NCBI RefSeq assembly: GCF_964204645.1
Contig: NC_134026.1
Coordinates: 23,392,650-23,456,649 of the forward strand
Reading direction: 5' to 3'
Length of the DNA: 64,000 bases
Source of the DNA: Tubulanus polymorphus
Lineage: Eukaryota > Nemertea > Palaeonemertea > Tubulaniformes > Tubulanidae
Numbering within the stretch: position 1 is the stretch's first letter; every line of letters starts with the position of its first letter. Position numbers and translations under genes: made by a program. This document shows, one piece after another, positions 15,034 through 27,700 of the stretch. The notes under the pieces were generated by a model. That model ran no database searches. It saw only the letters and a program-made list of their open reading frames with translations, and was not told the DNA's origin.

Positions 15034-18000
15034 ATGTTGAGCCACTATAGAAATTGTGCGGTAAGTAAGCTGTTAACCTATTATCTGACAAAGACAAAGT
15101 AGTTCGAGGCAGGCAGAGCAGGGCCTAATAATATAGTAGTTACCTAGTCGTTGGTGGTAAGTTTTTTATAATCGGATGGGCTTGAGGTTTGTGAAAATAT
15201 CCGATCGTGAAACTAAACCACAGACAGGTTACTGACTAGGCAGGGCCAATCAGCCAATAATGCAATGTCGAATGGTCAAAGACAAAATGTAACTTTTTTC
15301 GACAATGTCGTTTTTTATCACTTTTAGGCGTGGAGAGACCAAGGTATCATTCTTTCAACAACCAATGATGAAGTTGCGAAGCTTTATGATGCTTGTATTG
15401 CTCAGGTAAACTCACAATGAAATGATAGTCTACCCCGGCCCCTCGATACCTGAATTCAATAAATCCCTTTTCACATTAGTTCTGTGCTCAGGGGCTTGTT
15501 ACGATAGTTGGGGTTCAAAATCAAAGATTGACCATTAGGGCCTACCACCTATAAACTTTAAGAGAATAACATTATTTAGTATTCCAATCCAAGAATTGGC
15601 ATTCTTATACTTCACTCTTCTTCGTGACCCGGCCATCACTCCAGTTAGCTCCCTTTTCTTTTTTTATAGGTACCTAGGATACTGGGTCGAATCGTTGATT
15701 CGGACCCCCTGCTATCGTGACAAACCCATGGTTCTGGGCTTTGCCATTAGAAGAAAAGTCTGTAATTCATTGGAAATGTTATATTTTTCAGTCAGTTGGA
15801 TCATATGATGATCCTATTATGGGTGATTTTCCAACGTGTTTGAAGAAGATGAAAGAAGCAGATCCAAATTTTGGTATTGTATGAAATTTTTAAATATCAT
15901 ACATGCTGTTTTATTATGGTGAATGGCACAATGAATGCATTATTTAGGCTTCTTTCAGTTTTGACCTATGTACTGGAGAATGCATCAGACTGTTTGGGAA
16001 CTGGAAGATCAGCTAAAGTTGATCCTGTGATGAAGTCGAACATTGAGTATATGGTTTCACTGGCTGCTAAATCCCCTAACATCACAGATAGAGAAAGAAA
16101 ACATGTAAATGCTGTAAAACTGTGGTCAGAAGGGTGAGATTTTTATTGGTATAAAAGTCCTATCGTAAGCTAAATAATTGAGAAATCTAAGAGAAATGAA
16201 CACAACTCAGATACTTTTAGTGCTTATCATGATTCCTAATACAATCAATGCAATTGGTTTTGAACAGTTATATAGAAAATGCGACAACTGTATGGGATGA
16301 TATCCTTATCGACCATCCAACTGATGTTCTAGCAATTAAGCTGAATCATGCTTCATATTTCTACCTGGGTAAATCTGTGGAAATGAGAGACAACACTGCT
16401 CGTGTTTTACCTCACTGGAATGATACAATGCCTTTATATTCGTAAGTTGGTCTATTAAGTACAAAATATATATCTTATCATGATGGGACTCTATGCTCTT
16501 ATCTTGGCTCTATGCTGATAAACTTAGTCATGGGTCTAGTTCTTGTATATGGTTCTGGCTTAGGATTGATTTTCGTCAAGGATTTTGAACTTTGTGTAAA
16601 AAATTTCATGTCCGCTGTTTAATAATTTCATTGCACTTCAATATTTTAATCTATTTCTTAGATACCGGTACTTTTTTATTACCGGTACACATTTTTTGCA
16701 ATGTTTGAAATGACATTCTATAATAAACCCGTGACATTTCAGTAATTTGTTGGGCTATTATGCATTTGGGCTTGCTGAGACAAATCGCTTTGCAGAAGCA
16801 GAAATATTATCAAAGAAAGCCTTGTCATACAATCGCTTTGATGGCTGGTCGACTCATGCATTGATACATACCTATGAAAATGATTCACGCACTGAAGATG
16901 GCATCAATGCATTAAGTGGTACAGTGGATGACTGGACTGTAAGTACAAATTGGATGATGATCTGGACTTGAGAGTGTTGGTTACAAAGTTTTGTTAAGAT
17001 ACAAATTCCTTCAATTTGTAGGCATATTGTGGACTGGCAACTCACCTCTACTGGCACTGGGCTGTGTTCTGTATTGAAAAGGTTTGTTTTTGATTAATCT
17101 TGAATCATATTACCTTCACTAAAAACAATTCATGATTCTTCAAAAATTCTTCTTGTCTTGAAAGACTGAAGACAGCTTGGAAAATTGAAACTCAAACTTT
17201 TTTTTTAGAAAGACTATGAGGGGGCACTTGGAATATTTGATCTACAGGTACCGGTAACTGAGAATAAAAGTCATGTTTGGTATCATAACCAATTATTGTG
17301 TGTTAGAGATGCATGTTCAATGTTTCTGTAATCTCTGAGGCAATGACATTTTTTTAAGGTTTCTAAAAGGGCCACAGCTGATTCAATGTTGGACATGTTG
17401 GATGCTACATCTTTACTCTTTAGGCTAGAAATGGAAGGTGAATGGTTTGGCTTTTGCTTTTTTCATTCATGTCACACACATATTCATATAATATCAACTG
17501 TTTTGATTTACTTGTTATCACAATTAGGTGTAAATGTTGGTGATCGATGGGAAACAGCTTATGAACTCTGTCGTCCACATTTAGATGACCATGTGATAGT
17601 TTTCAATGATTTCCATCTGTTGATGGGATGTATAGGAGCCAAAAAACCAGATGTAGCTGAAAAATTCATGAAATCTGTGCATGACTATCTAAGGTAACGT
17701 ATGAGTAAATATGTTCATTTTCATACACACACATTGATATACTGGTATTTGATTTTAAGGTTAATGAACTTTGTTATTTTCAGCAATGAATCATTAGAGA
17801 CAACGCAACGTTTAACCAACGAAATAGGACTACCACTTTATAAAGCACTACTTGCCTATGATCAAGGGGACTATGCTACTGCTGTTGATTTAATCTACCC
17901 CATTAGATACAAATTTCATGGTGCAGGGGCCAGTCGTGCTCAAGTAAATTTTAGTTCCTGCAATATATGATGCAAAAACTTGAGTTTTCTGTCTATTGAT

Positions 18001-18267
18001 AAAAATGATTTTTCATTTTAGCGAGATGTTTTGCCTCTGTTTTTGATTCATGCAAGCTTAAGATCTAAAGAACCTAAACACCAAAGGATTGCTAGGTAAG
18101 TTGTAGACGTGTTATCATGTATAAAAAACACCATCATGTATCTGTCATTTCTTCCTCTTGTTTGAAGGTCACTGTTGATGGAGAGAAAAGCAATAAGAAC
18201 TAATTGCCAAATGACAGAAAATCTTCTGCAGAAGAGTTTAAGTCACCACATTGTCAATGAGCATTGA
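15034..18267 (+). CDS. TTC38: Tetratricopeptide repeat protein 38, copy B
   Basis: A complete second TTC38 gene, divergent from copy A, with 13 exons: 15034-15060, 15328-15405, 15792-15873, 15959-16133, 16268-16441, 16743-16938, 17022-17081, 17209-17247, 17359-17437, 17528-17693, 17784-17943, 18022-18095 and 18168-18267. It encodes 469 residues. Eleven of the 13 exon lengths equal those of copy A; exon 4 differs by one codon and exon 13 by nine bases. The start is MLSHYRNCA, then AWRDQGIILSTTNDEVAKLY. Shared signatures include ERKHVNAVKLWSEG, HPTDVLAIKLNHASYFYLG, YWHWAVFCIEK, DHVIVFNDFHLLMGCIGA and YPIRYKFHGAGASRAQRD. It is the more divergent copy: VMGH is VLTY, and the C-terminal PNSPMTERL is replaced. 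An AATAAA lies at 18381-18386. It appears intact, not a pseudogene. Confidence 0.96.
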
Positions 18268-18544
18268 AGAAATCATGCCAAGACCAATATTAATAGCCAC
18301 TTTATTAGTCACCTAATTCATAGTCACAGTTTATTTTGAGGATTATGATGAAATTGATAAGCTTTATTATATTCGATTAAAATAAAAATTTATATTTTTT
18401 TCCTGAAAGAATAAATTATCTCTAAAAAAAGAATTGGTATTTCGTTATTTGTGATCTGGATTTGTCAATGTTGTCATGAAAACAAAATTTGTAGGGTGGA
18501 AGTTATGCGGAATAGTCTTTTTACAGCAGTTATATTTCATTATG

Positions 18545-18632
18545 TCAATAATTGGGGCTCGAACCTAGCTGTTAGTGAACACGTTACGACAGTAAATAGG
18601 TTAATTCGTTACAGCGTGCTCTCAACATCGTA
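18545..18632 (-). repeat. Degenerate tRNA-like / SINE fragment
   Basis: Read on the minus strand, AGAGCACGCTG (18612-18622) resembles the end of a pol III A box and GGTTCGAGCCCC (18554-18565) is a good B box at tRNA-like spacing. The anticodon stem does not pair, so this is not a functional tRNA. A tRNA-derived SINE head or tRNA pseudogene is likely. It lies between the TTC38 copy B 3' end and the ARFGAP1 promoter. Confidence 0.35.
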
Positions 18633-18639
18633 ATCCAAT

Positions 18640-18750
18640 TCAGTCACTGACAACTCATTTCCGGGTCGAAAAATTGAAAAATCGTTACGATCTGTCATTT
18701 TAAAATCTCACTTTGCTGGACAATCCCTGGAAAATTAGATTAATTTCAGA
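18640..18750 (+). promoter_or_regulatory. ARFGAP1 promoter / 5' UTR
   Basis: The 110 bp before the ARFGAP1 start contain ATTTCCGGG (18657-18665), an ETS-type core. The identical nine bases occur in the presumed ARMC1 promoter at 42078-42086. TTC38 copy B ends 483 bp before the ATG, so the promoter must be close. No TATA box is evident. Confidence 0.4.
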
Positions 18751-21700
18751 ATGGCCAGCCCAAGAACTAGGAGAGTCATGAAGGATCTACGGGTCAAAGA
18801 CGAAAATAATGTGAGAATTCTTCGATTCAAACACGATTTTGATGAGTCTAAAGTTGAAGAAATATTGGCGGTCTTTGGATGACTCTTTTTTGATGGATCA
18901 GTCTTAGGAGTGAATTGTGGTTGGGTTCACGTATTAGATTTCCTTTGATTTTTGGAAAATAGTAGTATGTTGAGTGATATAGGCCTACTTGATAGAGATC
19001 TAATTAACAGGCCCTCCTCTCCTGTCTATTCAGACAACAACAATAATGCTGACGACCGTACGTAACATCCGTCCGTATTGTTGTGGCCAAGTTAAATCAG
19101 TCAAGAATGTTGTTGTTTGTCTCAGGTTAAGCCTATACTATGAAGGCTACCCCATAAAGAGTCTACACTAGGCTTAGATGCTTATGAATAACAGTTTTAT
19201 GAATTGGCCTTAGGCCCCTATTGGCCAAATATTTTGCTTAAAACCAATTGTCGTCAATTTTGAAGCCAATAAAATTGATAACTTTATTGCTTATCTCATA
19301 GAACTGTTTTGAGTGTGGCGGGCATAATCCCCAGTGGGTCAGCGTTACTTATGGCGTCTGGATTTGTCTTGAATGTTCAGGAAAACACAGAGGATTAGGC
19401 GTACATCTAAGGTAGAGTTGAAAGATTCTTTAAAAAATGATCTTTTATCACTCCATCAATAAATGTAAAAAGACTGTAAACTGCCCTATATACTGTATGA
19501 ATTTCACATTCTTTAATTATAATGATTTTGTCTCAGTTTTGTTCGATCTGTAACGATGGATAAGTGGAAGGATATCGAACTCGAGAAAATGAAAGTTGGA
19601 GGAAATAGAAATGCCCGAGAGTTCTTTGAATCGCAATCAGATTTTGAAGAAAACTGGACATTGCAAGAAAAGTACAACTCGAAAGCAGCGGCTTTATATA
19701 AAGATAAGGTAGCGAAATAAAACTTCTAGAAAAGATGGATGGATTTGTTTAAATCGATCTGATTTTATAACTGAGGCTTCATTTAATGTCTTGGTAGATT
19801 TCCACCGAAGCTCAGGGAAAACCATGGAGTATACAAACATCTTCTGCTAGAAACCATAAACCATTCCAGCCACGTAGATCTTCAAATAGTAGCAATAAAA
19901 TGAGTATAAGTTCGGCGAGTTATAATGGAACAAATACTGCAGGCGGAAACGGAGGTGGATATCAGTCTTACCAAAGCAGTGGTTCTGAAGCGGCATCCAT
20001 AGAAGATTATACTGGATTATCAAAGTAAGAATGATGTTAATCAATGATGGAAATCATAAAAGAATTATCAATACAAAGATTTTAATTTACTAATCTTTTA
20101 GGCCTATGTATATAATTCCCAAATCATCAAACAGATGAAATCAAAATTAGTTAGACATAATTTCTTCAAAATGGCCTTAGAAATTGTCATTAAAATCTTA
20201 CGTTATTCCAAATATTACGGGTGTCCGTAAGTGCTTTGAATTTCATTCCATGTGGCTTTATTCTCTTTTAACAGAGAAGAAATACGCAGTAGGAATGAAG
20301 ATTTCTTTAGCCGTCAGATGCAAGCTAATGCTGCTCGTTCAGCGTAAGTAGGAAATATATCAATTATATATGATTAGTTTCAATCACCTTAAAGACTGGA
20401 ATGTCTTTCTGGAATAGATTTCTGTAGCCGTCAGATGGAAGCTAATGCTGCTCGTTCAGCGTAAGTAGGAAATATATCAATTATATATGATTAGTTTCAA
20501 TCACTTTAAAGACTGGAATGTTTAATAAATGTAAAAAATCTGAGAATAATAAATCTTCTAATCTGATAATAATCTGATAAGATTTTTATCATATTTTGCA
20601 ATTATCTCATTTTAGTGATTTACCACCCAGTCAAGGGGGGCGTTACCAGGGCTTTGGAAATACAGTAGATCCACCAAAAAATGAAGATAGTTGGGACTTG
20701 TCATCTTTATCCAGTGTAAGTATCACAGACTATAGATCACTAATCAGAATATCTATAGAATCTACATTTCTGTACAAGACATAGCTTTCTAAATGTTGTT
20801 TGTTCACAATTGTGTGATATTCGGTGTATTCAAATTTTTTTCAGGGTTGGTCCACATTTGCTACTGGTGCCACAAAATTTGCATCTGCTGCCACTAAACA
20901 GGTTAGCCTAACATTATTATGACTTGCTCATCCTTCCCTCTGATATTTCTTTTAGGTAATTGTTCGTTACTCTACATTTTTGTTGTCAACGCATACTTTG
21001 TATGGACTTACTGTTCTCATATCTCGACTATAATTACGACATTGGGTATTTTACTATTCTTATCAGCTACCTGTGGTAGGATTTTATGATAACATTCATA
21101 CCATTTTCCTGAATGTGTTTATTTACGTAAGAATTGATTGCGCAATGCACAATATCATATAGCAGCATTTCGCTAGAACGCAATCGCAAGGTAGGTGCTG
21201 CAGTAAACCCATTGAAATTTGAACAAAATTGAAATGGTTCAGATTTTTTGAAAACCGTCTATATCTGTGTCATCTGTAGATTCTATGTATTTGTTGGGGT
21301 TATTTTTATTGCGTCTATCTCAACAAAGAAAACAAAGCAAATGTTAAATAGTGACAGCTTTGGTATCTCATTATAAAACTTTACATTGAATATATGGAAA
21401 TTTACCGGTACATCTCATATATATCATACGTGTATACTATTGCGAAGTAGTTTCTAGCCGTTCGGTGTATTGTCAGCTTCATACTTACTTCGTCTTTGGA
21501 ATAATGTCGCCCGACTCTGAACTTATCAGAATTTGCCGCAATCGACGGTTCGATGGGTTATATTTCAAAGTTTTTCTGCGTCGATTCGTAAGTGTTTCAT
21601 TTCATTTGGAAGAAGAGTTTTCTGAAATTGTTTAATTTCTTTTTTTCAAGATATCGTATAGATTCAAAAGTCGAGAGAGTCATATTATTTTTGATAACTT

Positions 21701-24700
21701 CGCAGAAATTCTTAAGCATGAATCATCCTTATCTCAATCATGTGTAGAGTAGTTTTATTATCAAGTAGTGAGTATTTGTATTCAGCATAAGAAGGCGCTT
21801 TAAAACTCATTTTAGGAAGGCGAGAATTAATCTGCCATCATCTTAGCAATGCTTATATAGACAACTGTAAATGAATAAACGCTGTGACATACCAGCTTCA
21901 TACATTTGACCATGACTTTGTCTTTACCCAATGTTCCAGTTCCACTTTCTCAAAAAAATGAACTCCGTACAGATAGTCCTGGCTATCCCCCTCCCCCCGA
22001 TGGCTCTGGCTTCATAGGTATTCATTCGGTTGATAATGGGTTTTAAATCTTGAGGGGAAGTTCATGTAAAAAGAATTATGTTTTGATATGATACCTTAGT
22101 CGAGGTTGAGCGGTACGATTTTTAATTTGTTTGTATTGTCAATTACTCATTAGATGAAGAAGTCTCCTGCCAGTGATGGTGATAATGATGATACATTCGG
22201 GCGTGTTTTCATCGAAGTCGATTGTTTCATTTTCTCGGTATTGATCGTTCGCGCCGTTTCACAATCTGTGGCATGTATTCAAATTAATATACCGGTGGGA
22301 TTGCATGTGTGCACAGATGTGTGCGGCATCGTTGTTTAAAGCTTACTTCGGGAGTGCGCAGGCATACGTGCGCAGATAGATCTCACTTGAGTGCTCCTCG
22401 CTTGTCACAAAGGATGTCCTGATATGTTTATATGTCTTTACGCTATCGATTGCATCTCATTCTTGGTCACAGTGGATTAAGGACCATTAGATACGGGTTT
22501 GTATAACATCGGTGCGTTATTTCAATCTATTGTTTGGTCTGTGGCTTTTGTGTTCTGTCGTGCTCAGTATATATGAGTCAATATTGAAAATATTGACGAT
22601 TTGCTTCGTTTAAATGGAAATCCATTCTATTTTTAATGTACATGCGTACATTTTTGGTATTTTGTGTTATTGTATATATTGGCTGGCAGATTCCAAAACA
22701 GTTTATGTGATGACACAATGCATTATGTAATATGCATGTTGTTTACTGTATGTGATTTATCAATGATGACCGACTTAAGAACTGATGGTGAAACTACCTG
22801 ACTGTTTTATTTACAAAAATTCATTCAAGAGCCTTTTGAATAGCATTATGTATAATGTCCTGAATAAAAGTCGTAGAATGACTACGTCTGCTCAGAGACG
22901 AATGTCATCATCAAGCGGAGACATGAATTGAGCGATCATTAAAAATTACCAGTGATGGTTGATGCAAGACTGTCCTGGATTGCTTATTCGAGGCAGGTGC
23001 CAAGTTTGCTACGAACAAAGCAATTTATTTAAGCCGTGATCACGCGGAGAGGATTTGGCTCAGGTCAAACTGGCCTAGACCAGATCCAAGTCAAATTTGC
23101 TCTATTAGTGCATTTAGAAGTATAACTCATCCAATTGTTACTAAAGCACTGTCAAAACGATGCTAAGGCAAGCAAGGTGAGTCATTCCCAGAACTAGATA
23201 GCGTTTACATGGAATATTTCGACCCATACTTATGAGCAATCATGTTGAGATGATTGCTCATAGCCCATACTAAGATTTTTCCTGTGTCAAACAAGCACAG
23301 ACCCATTTTGTATCAGGGTGAATAGTTGACCTGGCTCTTATATGGCCAGGCCAATTTGGCCCAGCCCCAGGTCAAATATTGCTCACATGATTGCTTCAAG
23401 TGAAGAGTATTTCATTCTTTTAGCTAAGTCTTAGCTGCCAACTGTCCCTGTTTGTCAGGACTGTCCCTGAAACAATTTGTGCCATCCCCTCTAAAGATTG
23501 TTTTGTGTCCCTGAAAATTTCCTGTTATTTGTCCCTGATGTGGTTAGTGATTGCTAAGGATTCAGTTCTCTGATTGAAACATAACTGAATTATACAAAAT
23601 GATGTTCTATGGATGAGATCTTGGATGGAAAGTTATCATCTAAATCCATATGCCTAGCTGATCTTGATAAGCACTTGTCCAATTTTAGGCAACCCAATAG
23701 TTCACATAGTCTCACAGACTGACTGTATGACAGTACGGACTACCTCCATATTGATTTTTATGGATCCATCGATGACTGCTTTAACTGATGATTGATATCT
23801 GTGGATCCATTTTACATATTAGATAACACAGTGATGTATGTCAATGAAATTCTGTGTAATCCGTAACTGAATTTTGCAATATGAAAGTCCATACGCAAAT
23901 GTGAAAATATGTATTATGCAGATGCTTTTTATTGGATGTAGGTTTTTGGCATGTCATTTTTCTCTTTTTATCCAGAAAAATATTTCCAAATGTGATATGA
24001 TACATGTGATATCAGATATCACGTGTGATAAATTTGATATCAGATACGATACGCCCAAAAGTCACCTGAGTTTGAATCTTGATTCCGTTAAGTATTTTTT
24101 CTGATAAGGGAAATGACTCATCAGGGTTATTTTTTCAAGCGCCAGGAATATCATTGAACCCGATAATGTATAACTGAAACCCAATGAATAGCCTGTATTC
24201 ATATGAGCAATTGATCGGAAAATCTAATAAAGCAATGACTTATTGGATAAAAAACTAAATAGTTCATGTATGAAACCCGTTTGCAACCAGATATAACAAC
24301 AGCTTGCATAGTGTGGCTTAATCAGAAAACAGTATACCTGGTAATATTTATTATATACTGATTTCGACTGAATACCATTATAATCCCTGCTGCTGGAGGT
24401 TTACATATTATGCATTGACGGTTTTGTAGATTATGAAAATGCGTACATGGCAGCAATAGATTTTCAATGATCTTCATGTTTGGTGTATTCGAAGGCAGTT
24501 TTTTTGTAGGTTACGTAGCTCGTAGATGGAATATAGTTGGAAATTAATAGGTGTTCAAATAATTTCGATAGTAACCATGATTCTGGACGCTTATTGCTTC
24601 ATTAGCAAAGCTTTTTGATAACTTCCATCTAGCAGCAGATGCAATTTCAGTGTATTATCTGATAAACTCGGGGGGGTAGATTCAATTTATTTGGTGACAA

Positions 24701-27700
24701 AATCAATGGCTCATACCCCTCGGAGTATTTCATCTTAGTATTATTATAGCGTTGGATTGTTTGTTTACCTCGTGTTATTTATAACTGACGCGTTTAAGGC
24801 GTGTGCAGAAAATACGTGAAACGTTAACTTATACATAGCTGTATCTTCCTCGAAGTTATAGGAAATGAATATTCTCAGAATGCTTTTATTTAGAATTTTC
24901 GGTGTTTGATTCGGAGTAATTGCTTCAGTCATCGTATACCCAGTAACCGTTTTTTAAAAACCAGGAATAACAATAATAATCGATTGAATATGAAAATGTG
25001 TTTGTTAACAATCACTGTCATTCATTTATGATACGCTCCTTTAAACCTTACTATTCTACTATTATGGTTTATCGAATCTCACATTTCATTCAGTTTCCTA
25101 GAAGTTAAGCATTTGTGATGCAAGGTATTATCGTTTTGTAATCATGGAATTTCTATCAATACTGTTGTCAACATGTTATCAACATGATTGTGTGTAGTGT
25201 TACTTGCTGTCTTTACCATCCGCATTCAGGAGGAAGGTAAGCGACTCTGACTACCGGATTAGACATGCACTTGAGAGAGTTATTTATTGAGTTAATATGG
25301 GACCGATGCTTATAGATCGAGGCTTAGTTGTCGATCAATGCGGGATCAAGCGAACTATCCCGTGTCACTGTGCGTCGTAAGTAATACAGCGATCGAAAAT
25401 GGTGGCGAGCCAGTCTCGTGCAAATGACAGAAATGCAGTCGTTCGTTTGACCGCTGGCAATGCCGGATGTTATGCGGAATATCTGATGATGAACGGAGCT
25501 GTAAGATTTAGATGAGGACAGTAACTATACAGCATACATTCATTAGGCCCGATCACCAGTATGAGCTCACTTAACAATTAGGCCTATGTTACACATCCAG
25601 ATTTTGTTAATTACCCTCTCGCGTGGTGACTTGAATTCTGAAATTTAGAGGTTGCATTATCAACACATTAAAGAGAGATCTTCCTTGAAAATAGTTCCAT
25701 TATGTGAACGTTGAAGTCGTCAAGTGAAACAGGCACATCATATCGAATAAGTAATCCTCGGAGTGCATCATTTATTTATAATCATCCCACCTTTATTTCT
25801 ATTCTCTGCAAGATGTTGGATATAATTTCCTCCTCAGTGCATAGCATATATAATCAGTCAATATTGATCATCGGACTTAAAGATAATTGCATATCACCAA
25901 TTATATTACTGAAGGACTGAAGAATCGTCCCTTCATTGGTCATTACTCAATTTGTATGTCGTAAAAGCTGATGCGTTGGTAAACTGATCTGAACATGTGT
26001 GTTCGCAACATTAGTCAGAAGTTCATTTTCCATTTTCACCAAATTAGTTGGTTGCTTGCCATAATACGGCGATGATGAAGAAATATATATTCTTCGATTA
26101 TGGGAACTTTACTGTTCACATCGAGAAATTATATCTTATTTCCAACTGCAGGAACGTGAAATTGATGATCATTATCTCCTGCTGTAGATTTTCAGTTTCA
26201 AGTAATCAGGTTGATGTTTGATACGTAAAAAAGTAATCTAGATTGATATAAAGCGGCTCGTCACAAAAAACAACCATTAATAGATCCTGCGATTGTATGC
26301 CTCATGCGCATCAATATTTCGATGACACTGATAAATGTGTAAGCGGCCGCTAGAATTCTGCGGGCGTTTGTTAAAAAACGATTCGCCGTGTGCGCGGTTA
26401 CCGCGGCGAAATTGGCTCCGTCTGCTGAAAATGTCTTGATTCAATTTCATTTTTTAATTCACTTTGGTGACGAGTCTACATCAATAGAGTGCAAACTGTT
26501 TTTGATTTAACTCGGAGGCGGCGGCAGTGGCAGCGTGAATATTTTGTTGATTAAGCGAACAAGATGTTCAGCGAGCTCGCTTGTGGGTTTCGTTCATTTG
26601 GATGGATGAATTGTGCGTGTTGGTGAATATTGCCGGTGAAGTCAACGTTCTTCTCTTCACGCATCCCGAGGCTCTCTCTCCTCTCTCTCGAAAAGTAAAT
26701 TCTTCTGATGGCGAATTTCGTTTTCGCTTAACTCAATAACGATACACCGCGTATAATCTCATTCCATTTCATCACGGGCAACAAGGGCAAACTTTATCGC
26801 GAAAAAATTTTTTGAAAATTTGCATCTTTCGAAAAATGGCATCGCTGTCTGCTTGTTTACCGGCGAGATATCTTAGAAATAACGCTTCGGGGTTTTTTTT
26901 GAAACAGCTTTCCCGCTGCAATGCGAATTATAGATAAAGAGGGTAAATTTATCACTGAATTCACTGAGGACATGAAAATGTTATATATATATATATATAT
27001 ATACGTAAAGCTGGATTGAGGCTGGCTGAATATAATTGATTGTGAATGATCAGTAGACCGAGTGAGATCAATACATCATTGAAGGGTATATTACGGACTG
27101 CAAGAAGCAAATATTTTTCTGATGCACTTACAGATGGAATCTGCAGTATTTTCTATGCTGAGCTTAAATGAATTATTTCAATATTGGTTACGATTATGGT
27201 AATCGCGCTCTTTCAATTCTCTGTTTCGATTTGGTCATTTTCGTAGGCTCTGTATGGAGCCAGAGAGGGAGAGGGAGAGGGAGAGGGAGAGGGAGAGGGA
27301 GAGGGAGAGGGAGAGAGGGAGAGGGACAGGGAGAGAGACACTGGTCCTTGTGATAAGAATAGCATGGTGGAGATAATGTCATGATCAAATTACATCTGAC
27401 ATTGAAACTTAACATCGCATCCTGTGAGAATATTTCTTGTCATGTCTTCTTCGCATCTTAATGTCTTTAATCGGTAGATAAAAGCATTAAGGTTCCTTTT
27501 CCTCCTTTTATTTTATGATGAGCTAATGAATAGTCATCCCGGGAGAATACGTGATCCACAATTTGGCGCAGTGTTTGATATTTTTTTCAAGTCTCACCAT
27601 ACTGGTATTATATTGTCTCTCCGTATTTCAAATCGTTCCACTTACGACTAAGGATATCAATGCAGTGACAATTTTACATTTGCTCATGTAAAATTCTGGG

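Noticed and set aside
23440-23545. Repeated GTCCCTGA words
   Set aside because: Short, irregularly spaced and without clear ends; not enough to call a repeat unit.
27168-27415. Arg-Gly and Leu-Pro repeat open frames
   Set aside because: Produced by the GAGAGG microsatellite; no flanking coding signal.
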